In this document: in pieces, positions 23,102-34,621 of the stretch
Layout of the letters: the number at the start of each line of letters is the position of its first letter
How positions within the stretch are numbered: the first letter of the stretch is position 1
Assembly (NCBI RefSeq): GCF_022832375.1
Contig: NZ_JALHLG010000025.1
Span: 1-37,939, forward strand
Length of the DNA: 37,939 nucleotides
Reading direction: 5' to 3'
Source: Novosphingobium beihaiense
Lineage (GTDB): Bacteria; Pseudomonadota; Alphaproteobacteria; Sphingomonadales; Sphingomonadaceae
Made by a program: the position numbers and the translations under genes
Notes under the pieces: generated by a model
The model's input: the letters and a program-made list of their open reading frames with translations, nothing else
The model's database searches: none
What the model was told of the DNA's origin: nothing

Positions 23102-25993
23102 TTACTCCTTTTCCGGGGCCGCTTCGGGGGCGGCGGGGGCCTCGCGCACTTCTACCGGCAGGCCGAGGCCCTGCAACTGCGGTTCGACGACCTTGCGATC
23201 CCCGACGATGACGAATGTGAGGCCCGTGGGCTGCAGATATTGCGCCGCCGCCGCGCCGATGGCCTTGGCGCCGATCGTGCGGTACTTGCCCGCCAGCGTT
23301 GCATAGTAGTCCTCCGGACGGCCGAGGCGGGCGTTCTTGCGGATCGCGGAGAGCACGGAGGCGTTCGTTTCGAACTGGTTGGGCATGCCGCGGATGGCGC
23401 CTTCGGTGACGCGCTGCAGTTCCTCGGCGCTGACCGGCTGCGTGGCCGGGAAAGCGGCCATGTCGGCCGTCACGGCCTTGATCGTGTCTCCGGTGCGGTC
23501 CGCCTGCACGGGGGCGATGAGCTGCACCGCGCTGGGGCCGGTGGGCTGCGAGACGCCGGTGCGCACGCCGTAGGACCAGCCCTTCTCCTCGCGGATATCG
23601 AGGTTGAGGCGCGAGAGGAAATCGCCGCCGAGCACGTCGTTGGCCAGTTCCAGCGGCTCCTCGCCCGGCGTGCGGCCGGTGAGCGGCAGCACGCGCCCGG
23701 CCATGATCACCGATTGCGGCGAATTGGGCCGGTCGATCAGGATCACGCGGGCCTTGGCGGGCGGCGTTGCGGTGTCGAGCGGCTTGACCGGCGCCTTGGC
23801 TTCGGGGGCCTTCCAGCCGCCGAAAGCCTGTTCGAGCAGCGGCTTCAGCTGTGCCATGGTGACATCGCCGACCACGGTGATGCTGGCGAGGTCCGGCCGC
23901 ATCCATTCGTCATGCGCGGCGCGGATATTCGCGGGCGTCAGCGCGGCGAGCGACTGGGCGTTGCCGAGCCCGTCGCCGGGCTGGGCATAGGGATGCTTGC
24001 CGTAGATCGCGGCATCGAGCGTGCGCGAGGCCAATGCGCGCGGCGAGGAGAAGGTCTGCGCCAGCGCGGCCTGCGCCTGCGCCTTCACGCGCGTGAAATC
24101 GGCCGGTTTGAAGGCGGGATGCAGGATCAGGTCCGCCGTCAGCGCCAGCGAGGGGGCGAGATTGTCCGTCAGCGCGCTGAGCGTGACGGTGCTGTCATCC
24201 CGTGAGGCATCGATATCGATGCTGGCGCCCAGCCGCTCCTGCGCCTCGGCGATCTGCGTGGCATTGCGCGTAGCCGTGCCCTGATCGAGCAGCGAGAGCA
24301 TCAGGCCCTGCGTGCCGGGGGTATCGAGCGCGTCGGCGGCATAACCGGCATCGAAATCGACCGTCATGACCAGCTTGGGCACCGCGGTGCGCCGGGCCAG
24401 CGTGACGGGAATGCCGTTGGACAGCGTCGCATGTTCGATCGCCGGGAATTTCAGCGCGGAGACCGGCTGCACCGGCGGGGCAGTGCGGGCCGGACCGGCG
24501 GCCAGGGCAGGCGCCTTGGCATGGGGATCGGCAGGCGGGGCGGGATGATCGGCCTCGTCGCCCCAGCCGCCCATCTGGTCGCCGCTGGCGGTGCGTTTGC
24601 CGGGCACCACGTTGAGCGCATAGACCGGGCGCGAAAGCCACTTGTTCAGCGCCGCCTTGATCCGCTCCGGCGTGAGCGCGGCCATCGCTTCCAGATCTTT
24701 CTTGTAGTGCGCCGGATCGTTCGAATAAACCTGCCCCTCGGCCAGCGTGGAGCCCTTGCCGGAAAAGCCGCCGACACGCTCCAGCCCGCCGATCTCGCCC
24801 GACAGCAGGGTGGTGACGGCGCGGCGCACTTCGTCTTCGGTGGGGCCGTCGCGCAGATAGTCCGCCAGGACCTTGCCGAAGGCCTTTTCGGCCAACGCGC
24901 GGTCCACGCCGGGCTTCACGTTCATCACCATCGTCAGGAAGCTGAGCTGCTGGAACACCTGATCGTAGGCGGTTGTCGAAACGGCCAGTTCCTGCCCGCG
25001 CACCAGCGCATTGTCGAGCCGCGAGCTGGCGAGGCCGCCGAGGATATACATGCCCACGTTAAGCGCCGGGGTATCGGGATCGTTCAGCCCCGGCGCGGTC
25101 CAGTTGCGGGTGAGGCGCAGCACCGGCACCTGATCGGTGATATCGCGCGAAACCGGGGCGGGCAGCGTCACCGGGCCAGCCTTCACCGGCGCGACATCGG
25201 GGCCGCGCGGGATGTCGCCGAACCACTTTTCCACCTTGGGCCGCGCGGTGGCGGCATCGATATCGCCCGATAGCACCAGCACCACATTGTTGGGGCCGTA
25301 GTGCTCGGTGAACCACTGGCGCACGTCGGTCAGCGTCGCGGCGTCGAGATCGGCCATCGAACCGATGGTGGAATGGCGGTAGGGATGGCCGACCGGCAGC
25401 AGCCCTTCGCTCTGGAAATAGTCGTAGAGGCCATAGGGCTGATTGTCGCCCTGCCGCTTCTCGTTCTGGACGACGCCGCGCTGCTTATCGAGCTTGTCCT
25501 GCGTCACCGCGGGCAGCAGATGGCCCATGCGGTCGCTTTCCATGAACAGGGCGAGGTCGAGCGCGCCGGTGGGCACGGTTTCCACGTAATTGGTGCGGTC
25601 GTACCAGGTGGAGCCGTTGGTCGGCGTCGATCCGGCGGCCTCCAGCGGAATGTCGTAATTGGGGACATTGGCGGAGCCGCCGAAGAACAAGTGCTCGTAG
25701 AGATGCGCAAAGCCGGTGTGGCCGCGCGGCTCATTCTTCGATCCCACCTTGTAATAGACGGTGACGGCGACGATTGGCGCCTTGCGGTCGGTATGGATGA
25801 TCGTCGTCAGCCCGTTGGGCAGCACGAACTTCTCGTAGGGAATGTCGACTTTGGAGACCAGTTCCTGCGGCGAGGCCGGTTGCGCCTGCTGGGCGGCGGC
25901 AGCAAACGCCGGAGTGAGCGGCGCGGTAAGGCTGGTGGAAAGGAACAGGGCGGCGGCAAGAGCAGGAACGCTCGACAGGGGGGATTTGCGCAT
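23102..25993 (-). CDS. M16-family (insulinase/pitrilysin) zinc peptidase, two-domain
   Basis: The 963-residue exported peptidase has a signal peptide (residues about 1-32, ending FAAA). The inverted zinc motif HxxEH is HLYEH near residue 102 (GFAHLYEHLFFGGSANV), in the first M16 domain. The second half (from about residue 500) repeats the fold (GIPVTLARRTAVPKLVMTVDF) but lacks a HxxEH, as in two-domain pitrilysins where the second half is structural. It would degrade peptides in the periplasm. The small gene downstream (22794-23096) is tightly coupled. Confidence 0.93.
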   Translation of the reverse strand: MRKSPLSSVPALAAALFLSTSLTAPLTPAFAAAAQQAQPASPQELVSKVDIPYEKFVLPNGLTTIIHTDRKAPIVAVTVYYKVGSKNEPRGHTGFAHLYEHLFFGGSANVPNYDIPLEAAGSTPTNGSTWYDRTNYVETVPTGALDLALFMESDRMGHLLPAVTQDKLDKQRGVVQNEKRQGDNQPYGLYDYFQSEGLLPVGHPYRHSTIGSMADLDAATLTDVRQWFTEHYGPNNVVLVLSGDIDAATARPKVEKWFGDIPRGPDVAPVKAGPVTLPAPVSRDITDQVPVLRLTRNWTAPGLNDPDTPALNVGMYILGGLASSRLDNALVRGQELAVSTTAYDQVFQQLSFLTMVMNVKPGVDRALAEKAFGKVLADYLRDGPTEDEVRRAVTTLLSGEIGGLERVGGFSGKGSTLAEGQVYSNDPAHYKKDLEAMAALTPERIKAALNKWLSRPVYALNVVPGKRTASGDQMGGWGDEADHPAPPADPHAKAPALAAGPARTAPPVQPVSALKFPAIEHATLSNGIPVTLARRTAVPKLVMTVDFDAGYAADALDTPGTQGLMLSLLDQGTATRNATQIAEAQERLGASIDIDASRDDSTVTLSALTDNLAPSLALTADLILHPAFKPADFTRVKAQAQAALAQTFSSPRALASRTLDAAIYGKHPYAQPGDGLGNAQSLAALTPANIRAAHDEWMRPDLASITVVGDVTMAQLKPLLEQAFGGWKAPEAKAPVKPLDTATPPAKARVILIDRPNSPQSVIMAGRVLPLTGRTPGEEPLELANDVLGGDFLSRLNLDIREEKGWSYGVRTGVSQPTGPSAVQLIAPVQADRTGDTIKAVTADMAAFPATQPVSAEELQRVTEGAIRGMPNQFETNASVLSAIRKNARLGRPEDYYATLAGKYRTIGAKAIGAAAAQYLQPTGLTFVIVGDRKVVEPQLQGLGLPVEVREAPAAPEAAPEKE

Positions 25994-26110
25994 TGTAACG
26001 GTCTAGCAAAGACTTCCGCCGCCGCAAGCGCTTCTGCGCGTTCGAGGGGGCATTGCGCAAGCGCCGGGATTGGCGCAAGTTCGGTGTTGGGAAAACAGGG
26101 GAGGGGCAGG

Positions 26111-26845
26111 ATGACTTGGCTTGATACCGGCATGAAGCGGCGTGAGGCCATGGCGGCGATGCTGGCAGGACTTGCAGGCGGAACGGCCACCGCCGTGTGG
26201 CCCGAGGCGGCACGGGCCGCAGGGCTTGGCGGGACGCTGACGGGGCTGCTCGGCCGCGCTTCGGACAGCACGCTCGACCGGCTGGCGCAGCCCGGCGCTT
26301 TCTATGACGATCCCGATATCCGTATCGGCCTGCCGCTGATCGGCGGGCTGGGGGGAGGCCTTGGCGGCGGTCTGGGCGGGGTGCTCGGCAAAGTGCTCGA
26401 TACCGGGGACAAGCTGGGGCTTACCGGCAATCTCGTGCGCAGGCTCAACGATGCGGCGGGGATCGCGGCGGGGGAGGCCAAACCCATTTTCCGCGCGGCG
26501 ATTTCCCGGCTGACGCTGGCCGACGTGCCGGGCATCGCCTCGCAGGATGATGGTGCCACTCAATATCTGCGGCGCAGCGCCGGAGACGAACTGCATGGCA
26601 AGTTGCGCCCTCTGATCGACAGCGGCCTTGCCCAGGTGGGCGCCTATGGCCAGCTAGACAGCCTGTCGCGCCGCTCCGGCGTTCTGCGCCGGGCCGGGAT
26701 CACGCATGACAAGCTGGGCGATTCCGTCACGGGACAGGCGCTGGACGGCATATTCCGCTACATCGGCAACGAAGAAGGAAAGCTGCGCGCCAATCCGCTC
26801 AAACCGGCAGAGGGCCTGCTGAAAGGGCTGATCGGCGGGGACTGA
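26111..26845 (+). CDS. DUF4197-like exported protein
   Basis: The 244-residue protein has the DUF4197 pattern: LGLPLIGGLGG-type segments, then KVLDTGDKLGLTGNLVRRLND, EAKPIFRAAISRLTLADVPGI, GATQYLRRS and a C-terminal ALDGIFRYIGNEEGKLR. The function of the family is unknown. The N-terminus MTWLDTGMKRREAMAAML has a double arginine ahead of a hydrophobic stretch and an ARAAG end, so it may be a Tat-type signal; a start at the internal Met (26132) is also possible. A GGGGAGGGG site lies just before the chosen ATG. Its stop abuts the convergent SnoaL gene with no gap. Confidence 0.8.
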   Translation: MTWLDTGMKRREAMAAMLAGLAGGTATAVWPEAARAAGLGGTLTGLLGRASDSTLDRLAQPGAFYDDPDIRIGLPLIGGLGGGLGGGLGGVLGKVLDTGDKLGLTGNLVRRLNDAAGIAAGEAKPIFRAAISRLTLADVPGIASQDDGATQYLRRSAGDELHGKLRPLIDSGLAQVGAYGQLDSLSRRSGVLRRAGITHDKLGDSVTGQALDGIFRYIGNEEGKLRANPLKPAEGLLKGLIGGD

Positions 26846-27295
26846 TTACCCCCGCTTGAAGATCTGCCCGCTGTCAAACCGGGTGATGCGCCATTCGCCG
26901 TCTGCATCGCGGCGGCATTCCATCTTCACGTCGGCGACGGCGAGCGGATCGCAGTATTTGTCGAGGTTCGTCACGGTGGCGAAGAACACCAGCAGGTAGC
27001 CGACTTTCGCATGGTCCGCGTCATCGAAGGAGACGCGCAGCGAAGTGATGATGTGGCGCATTGTCATCAGCCCTGCACCCGCCTGCATAGCCTCGGCGCG
27101 GCCCTTGTAGAAGGCTTCCACTGCCGCCAGGCCATCGCGCCATTCGCCGCCCACGTTGTATTGTACATCCTCGGCCAGGCAGTCCGCCTTGCGCATCGAT
27201 AGGCCGTTGTTGAGATCGAGTTCGTCGCCCCATTCGTAGACGGCCTGCTTGATCGCCAGGACGTCCGCTGCTTGCTCTGGGGTGAATTTCGCCAC
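26846..27295 (-). CDS. SnoaL-like/NTF2-fold protein
   Basis: The 149-residue protein starts at GTG 27295, chosen because AGAGGGAAGA sits a few bases before it. The pattern is of the SnoaL-like (NTF2-fold) family: [14 protein letters not shown], then [49 protein letters not shown] and [20 protein letters not shown]. Such proteins bind small hydrophobic ligands or act as isomerases or dehydratases; the substrate here is unknown. It is convergent with the DUF4197 gene and divergent from clpB. Confidence 0.7.
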   Translation of the reverse strand: MAKFTPEQAADVLAIKQAVYEWGDELDLNNGLSMRKADCLAEDVQYNVGGEWRDGLAAVEAFYKGRAEAMQAGAGLMTMRHIITSLRVSFDDADHAKVGYLLVFFATVTNLDKYCDPLAVADVKMECRRDADGEWRITRFDSGQIFKRG

Positions 27296-27529
27296 GTTTC
27301 TTCCCTCTTCCCAATTCGGTATGATGGGCGAGGCTAGGCAAAGCACGCCGGTGCGCCAAGGGATTAGTGTGCTGTCCTGCCGATTAGCGCCGTGGCGTCA
27401 TGGGGTGCTTGGCAAAGCGGAACGGGGCACCCATCTTGGGGTGGACCGGCCATACGGCGGTCATTTCCTTGTGCCTAATCAAAGCATTCGGGCGCGCTGC
27501 CCGTTAAACGCACAAATTATCGGAGAGGC

Positions 27530-27557
27530 CTTGTGTTGCAAAAATGCAACACTATAT
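27530..27557 (+). promoter_or_regulatory. Candidate RpoH (heat-shock) promoter of clpB with internal palindrome
   Basis: CTTGTG (27530-27535) and CTATAT (27552-27557) are 16 bp apart, close to the heat-shock sigma pattern reported for alphaproteobacteria (CTTG, spacer about 18, C.ATAT-like). The spacer holds a perfect 8-bp inverted repeat GTGTTGCA-AAAA-TGCAACAC (27533-27552) that overlaps both elements and could be an operator. It lies about 27 bp upstream of the start codon. Confidence 0.6.
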
Positions 27558-27584
27558 CATCGAGGTCAGGAGGCATTTCACACC

Positions 27585-30164
<2,580 letters not shown>

Positions 30165-30197
30165 GGTACGTCCTGACCGATTGGACGCAAAAAAGAA

Positions 30198-30224
30198 GAA
30201 ACGGCGGGCATTGCCCGCCGTTTC
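30198..30224. terminator. Bidirectional Rho-independent terminator between clpB and a TonB receptor gene
   Basis: A perfect 12-bp stem GAAACGGCGGGC / GCCCGCCGTTTC with a 3-nt loop is followed, on the minus strand, by TTCTTTTTT (complement of 30189-30197). It ends the TonB receptor transcript and probably clpB as well. Confidence 0.9.
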
Positions 30225-30246
30225 CGCTTTCATATCCGTATGTGGA

Positions 30247-33219
30247 TCAGAACTTCGTGGTCGCGGCGACCTTGAAGTAACGGCCCAGGATGCCGTCGAA
30301 GTATGTGACGACACCGCCACCGGCCGGGGCCGGATAAGGAGCCTTGGTGTCGAACACGTTGTCGACAATGAAACGAAGCTGGAACTTCTCGTTGATGTCG
30401 TAGCTGATAGACGAGTTCACGAACGTAACGGCATCGCGCGTTGGATATTCGTAGACAGTCGGGCCTGCATCGGCATCAACCTTTGTTTTCCCGATATACT
30501 GCAGCTGAACGAATGCACCAAAGGCCTTGTTCTTGTAGGATAGGCTAGCCGTCGCCTGATGCTTCGAATAGCCAATGCTGTTGCGCAACGTGCTGATGTC
30601 ACCAGTGCCGACCCGCTGCTCCAGCTTGTCGATATACTGGTAGCTCGAGCGCAGAAGCATGGTGCTGCTGGAGCCGAGGAACGGCGTATTGAAGGACCAG
30701 TTCAACGACCCGATAAGACCTGCGTAATTGAACGAAGCCGCGTTGAGATAGCCGGTCCGGATGAAGGAGACCTGCCCATCGGCATCGCGGTCAATCTGGC
30801 TGCAGGCAGAGCTCGGGAACGAAGTTGCATCGTAGCAGGCTTCCAGCGTCTGTTCAGCATCGACGCTCAGGATAGCATCCTTGAGCTTGATGTTGACCCA
30901 GTCAATCGACAGCGAAAGTCCATGGGCAAACCGCGGCGTAAAGATCGCACCGATCGTCCAGCTGTCAGCCTTTTCGTTCTTCAGGCCCGTGTTGCCCGAG
31001 AGCGAGCCTTCCGTCGTGAATTCGACGATGTTTGATGTGAAGTTGGCTGGCAGTCCAGCCGCAGCACAGTTTGCGGCGCGGTTGGAGGGATTAGGTCCCT
31101 GGTCGATGAATCGCGCATCACACGGGTCGTCTGCAGTCGTGAAAATTCGGCTGGTCGGATTGTACAGCTCGGTGATTGCCGGGGAACGGATCGAACGTGT
31201 GAAGTTTCCACGAATGCCAAAGTCTGCCACCGGTTTCCACACGCCACCGGCGGACCAAGTGAGGTCACTGCCCGCAAGCGAGTGGTCTACCCAGCGTGCT
31301 GCACCACTCACTTCAAGCATATGCACCAGGGGAACATTCATGTCAGGTGAGACCACCGGGATACGAAGTTCGCCAAAGACCTCATTGGTGTCGAACTTGC
31401 CGTTGACGCGATCGATTGGAATGGAGCGCCCATACTGGGTGCGCGGGGCTGTCGGATCGTTCGGATCTTCGGCGCCGTAATAGAATGCGCCGGGATCGAA
31501 CTTTGCCTTTTCCTCGCGATGTTCGTAACCAAGAGCGAACTGCACGGGGCCTCCAGGCAGCTCGAACAGGTCGCCGGTCACATCGGCCGTGACAACCCAC
31601 TGTTCATTGGTGGCCACAGGCCTTGCGATAGTGGTGATGTAGTCTCCCACTTCGGGGCCGTTCTGATGGCCGAACGGGTTGAACGGTGCGCACGTCGAAC
31701 TGATGGTTTCGATGGGCGAATTCACATAGCCGTCAAGACAGCCGGCCAGAGCGTTTTCGAAGTTCTGCTGAACCAGCTGCCGGCTGGCACCACTCGAGCG
31801 CGAATGACCGTAGTTGCCGATCACTTCCCATTTGAACGCCCGATCGCCGATGTTGAAGTCGCCTTCCAGGCCACCCACAATGCGGTAGACTTCAACCGTT
31901 GAACTGCTCAGGCCAGTAACCAGATCCGTATTCGCGCGGCCAAGATAGAAGAAATCCTGCCCGTCGGGTAGCTGCGATGCGATCGTTGCACGGGCATCGT
32001 CAGACAGGAAAGGATTGGAGAGCGGAATGATCAGGTTGCCGTCGGGGTCGCCCGCATCACCGAACAGCCAAGTATTGTATACCGGCTGGCGGCGCAGTTC
32101 CTTGCCCTTCGAATGGGCGTAGGAGACTTCGGCGAATGCCTTGATGGAATCGGTCAGCTCATAGCTGGCACGGCCATAAGCATTGTAGCGCTCCAGAGGC
32201 GAGAGCAAATTGCTGAGCGGGGTAAGGCTGAAGCCGTTGCCGCCCGACGAGTTCACAGTCGTGTGACGCTCACCAAAGTCCAGCGGAACAAGGTTGCCGT
32301 TGGCATCGAATATCAGCGAGTTGCCGGCTGCATCGTAGAAATCGGCCCCAAAACCAGGAACGATGTCGGCGCTTGTCGGGGCGCCATATTCGCTGAGGAT
32401 CGGGATACGGCGATCTGAAATCAGTTCCTGCGAATACGGGAAGTTGTCCGGATCCGATGGCGATGTATAGAACAGACCGGCCGCTGTCCGTTTGCGGTCG
32501 GTGTAGAGCAGGCCTTCACTTTTGTTATAGTCGAATGCGACAACGACCTGGCCTCTTCCATCGGCGAAGCTCGTGCCAGCCAGCGCGCTGAGGCGGTACT
32601 GTGCTGCATCGCTACGGCTGGAAATGCCCGTCTGTCCGCCAAGCTGAATGCCGTCGTAGTGATCCTTGAGGATGATGTTGACGGTGCCGGCAATCGCATC
32701 GGAACCGTAGATCGGAGCACCGCCGACTGCGATGGTTTCGATCCGGTCGATCATCAGCGTCGGAATGGTGTTGAGGTCCACCTGCGAGCCAGGGTCTGTC
32801 GGGCCAAAGATCGAAGCAGTGTTCGAACTGACATAACGCTGGCCATTGACGAGGGTCAGAGTGCGTTGCGAACCAAGACCGAAGAAGTCGACAAACGTCT
32901 GACCCGAGCCAAAGCCCCCCGACTGTCCGCCGACCGGGTTGCTGGCTGGCGGGCCAAAGGCCGGAATCTGATCGAGGGCATCGCCAACGTTGGTGATACC
33001 GCGCTCTTCGATCGAATCCGATCCGACAATGATGCTCGGTTCACGGGTATCCACGCTCAGGCGCTGGAGGCGCGAACCGGTGACGATGATCACCTGGTCT
33101 GCAGCATTGTCGTCAGGCGTGTTTTCCGCCTCTTGGGCTTGGGCTGAGGTGGCACTGATCGCGAGTGCCGCGAGACCGGTGGCGCTTTGCAAGGCCACCT
33201 TTCTGAGTGTCGTTTTCAC
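30247..33219 (-). CDS. TonB-dependent outer-membrane receptor
   Basis: The 990-residue protein imports an unidentified substrate across the outer membrane with TonB energy. GTG start at 33219, followed by signal peptide KTTLRKVALQ...SATSAQA; AAGGGA is 10 bp before it. The mature N-terminus has a TonB-box-like DQVIIVTGSR. The plug spans about residues 45-190 (DALDQIPAFGPP, TLTLVNGQRYVS, IETIAVGGAPIYGSDAIAGTVNI). The rest is a 22-strand barrel ending in FKVAATTKF with terminal Phe. The large size and the GSQRTLTLVNGQR plug style are of the sphingomonad/Caulobacter group often used for plant polymers, aromatic compounds or other nutrients; nothing here fixes the substrate. A perfect palindrome lies 183 bp upstream. 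Confidence 0.95.
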   Translation of the reverse strand: MKTTLRKVALQSATGLAALAISATSAQAQEAENTPDDNAADQVIIVTGSRLQRLSVDTREPSIIVGSDSIEERGITNVGDALDQIPAFGPPASNPVGGQSGGFGSGQTFVDFFGLGSQRTLTLVNGQRYVSSNTASIFGPTDPGSQVDLNTIPTLMIDRIETIAVGGAPIYGSDAIAGTVNIILKDHYDGIQLGGQTGISSRSDAAQYRLSALAGTSFADGRGQVVVAFDYNKSEGLLYTDRKRTAAGLFYTSPSDPDNFPYSQELISDRRIPILSEYGAPTSADIVPGFGADFYDAAGNSLIFDANGNLVPLDFGERHTTVNSSGGNGFSLTPLSNLLSPLERYNAYGRASYELTDSIKAFAEVSYAHSKGKELRRQPVYNTWLFGDAGDPDGNLIIPLSNPFLSDDARATIASQLPDGQDFFYLGRANTDLVTGLSSSTVEVYRIVGGLEGDFNIGDRAFKWEVIGNYGHSRSSGASRQLVQQNFENALAGCLDGYVNSPIETISSTCAPFNPFGHQNGPEVGDYITTIARPVATNEQWVVTADVTGDLFELPGGPVQFALGYEHREEKAKFDPGAFYYGAEDPNDPTAPRTQYGRSIPIDRVNGKFDTNEVFGELRIPVVSPDMNVPLVHMLEVSGAARWVDHSLAGSDLTWSAGGVWKPVADFGIRGNFTRSIRSPAITELYNPTSRIFTTADDPCDARFIDQGPNPSNRAANCAAAGLPANFTSNIVEFTTEGSLSGNTGLKNEKADSWTIGAIFTPRFAHGLSLSIDWVNIKLKDAILSVDAEQTLEACYDATSFPSSACSQIDRDADGQVSFIRTGYLNAASFNYAGLIGSLNWSFNTPFLGSSSTMLLRSSYQYIDKLEQRVGTGDISTLRNSIGYSKHQATASLSYKNKAFGAFVQLQYIGKTKVDADAGPTVYEYPTRDAVTFVNSSISYDINEKFQLRFIVDNVFDTKAPYPAPAGGGVVTYFDGILGRYFKVAATTKF

Positions 33220-33610
33220 GTAATGTGTCCCTTGTTGTTTTCGGCAGGCAGACAGGAGCGTGACCACCCTGTTTGCCAGCTGAAGTTCGCAGGCTGACGT
33301 TCCCGGTGAACGTACTGCTGCAATGCGAGGGACACTCGCGCTACCTGAACATGCATTCAACCGTTTTCGGGGCGTTGCGCTGTTTGTAGCGAGGCTTGTT
33401 GCTCAACTGCCACAGTTGAGTTCATTGGATGTGATAGTGTCAGGAGTGCGATGTGCGTATTTTGTGAAAAATAGTGCTTTTATAATGGGTTGGGTGTGGA
33501 AATAAGTTACGACCCTTCCACAATTCTTGTAACTTTATTGCACTCTTCGGGTGAGGGTGTTCATGGCGTGTGGATTTTTTTGTCGTTTGGATAAGGTGGG
33601 GCTGACGTGC
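33220..33610. other. 391-bp spacer upstream of the TonB receptor gene
   Basis: No gene is supported. It contains the ribosome-binding site AAGGGA of the minus-strand receptor, a GCGAGGGACACTCGC hairpin (33326-33340), the palindrome at 33402-33420 and an A/T-rich stretch from about 33455 to 33600. Promoters could not be placed with confidence. Confidence 0.5.
33402..33420. promoter_or_regulatory. Candidate operator CTCAACTG-CCA-CAGTTGAG
   Basis: A perfect 8-bp inverted repeat with a 3-bp centre sits in the promoter region of the minus-strand TonB receptor gene, about 183 bp before its start codon. Such spaced palindromes are typical of dimeric regulator sites, but the regulator is unknown and none is encoded nearby. 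Confidence 0.45.
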
Positions 33611-34144
33611 TTAGTTAATCCGCCGCATCTTGATGCCGCGCTGCCTTTGGACCGATACGAAATAGGTACCTAGCACTCCGCGTGTGATCCTCACCGAATT
33701 GCCAGGCTTGGGGGATAGCACGAAATTGCGGGTGTCGTTTTGTTCCCAGGTGCTGCCGTCTTCCAGTTCGAGGCGCCAGCCATTTCTAGTGTGGCGTGCG
33801 CCAGCTACAGTGCTTTCAATCTGTTTGACTGCATCTGCTTCGTCGTCTTCCCCGAAGCCAAGGAGTTTGCCGACTGGTGCTGTGAAGCCGAACAGGCCAC
33901 GCTGGGCGGCCTTGACTGCGTTTTTGTCTGAAATGACGATTTCGCGTTTGCGTGCCGCCTCCTCGAATGCCGCGGTTTGCCGATCGTAACAGGCTAGGCG
34001 CTCGGTGGCGGCGGTTATGTTTCTGCAATCGATCAACTGGCGGTAGAGTTCCGGTGGCTGGGCGCTGTCTTGTCCATCTTTCGCCAAAGTTGGCTGCGAT
34101 GCCAGGGGGGCTGCCAGTAGTATTGCAAGATAACTGCGGTTCAA
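33611..34144 (-). CDS. Small exported protein with RLACYDRQ motif, function unknown
   Basis: From the TTG at 34144 the protein has 177 residues; AGGGAGG lies 5 bp before this start, which is why it is preferred to the longer frame from 34258. The signal peptide is LNRSYLAILLAAPLASQPTLA. The mature part carries LIDCRNITAATERLACYDRQ, a Cys-containing helix motif seen in several exported bacterial proteins, then a charged helix and a C-terminal beta-rich domain (GWRLELEDGSTWEQND; NFVLSPKPGNSVRITRG; GTYFVSVQRQRGIKMRRI). The two cysteines are probably paired. It is 391 bp upstream of a TonB receptor gene on the same strand, with no clear link. Confidence 0.75.
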   Translation of the reverse strand: MNRSYLAILLAAPLASQPTLAKDGQDSAQPPELYRQLIDCRNITAATERLACYDRQTAAFEEAARKREIVISDKNAVKAAQRGLFGFTAPVGKLLGFGEDDEADAVKQIESTVAGARHTRNGWRLELEDGSTWEQNDTRNFVLSPKPGNSVRITRGVLGTYFVSVQRQRGIKMRRIN

Positions 34145-34621
34145 GGCCGCCTCCCTGTCTTTGTTGCGTTGGCTTGGCTTTGTAACAACCGGTGCAGTCG
34201 TGCGGCAAGAGGTGGAAAAGATGGGGATAGTGGAGTCGAGTGGCCCGGGTGCAGGCAACTATCTTCAGCCTGCCGTTCGTGGTTGGCTTTCTGACAATCG
34301 GGCAGCGTGAAGCAAGGTGAATGCTGCAGGCGCTAATGTTGAAATGATGTTACGCCATGAGTGCTTGTGTGCGCACGAAATGTGTCTTGGTAAATCAACG
34401 TGTTTTGCCGGTAAGGGCGATTGCGTGGAGGCGGTTGTTGCGCATTTGCCACAAGGTTGGGGCAATGTTGCGATTTTATGGCCAAAGCCCTTTGATCAAG
34501 CCTGTCTTTGGGAGATGAAAGCGCATCTACCGGTGCTGTCTACACAGCCACGGGTTGGGGCATTACCGGGGAATCGAAGGCGCAAGGGGTCACACCGCGC
34601 CTTAGAAAAAGGGACACGCAA
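34145..34621. other. Long divergent spacer before the second TonB receptor gene
   Basis: No gene is supported in these 477 bp. The reading frame of the downstream receptor stays open back to 34508, but that part lacks a signal peptide and any family match. AAAAGGGACACGCAA sits immediately before the GTG start. A promoter for the receptor and one for the divergent small exported gene should lie here; I could not identify either. Confidence 0.45.

Noticed and set aside
34508..34621. N-terminal extension of the second TonB receptor from ATG 34508
   Set aside because: The extension ahead of a clear signal peptide would block export; GTG 34622 has a good ribosome-binding site shared with the other receptor.
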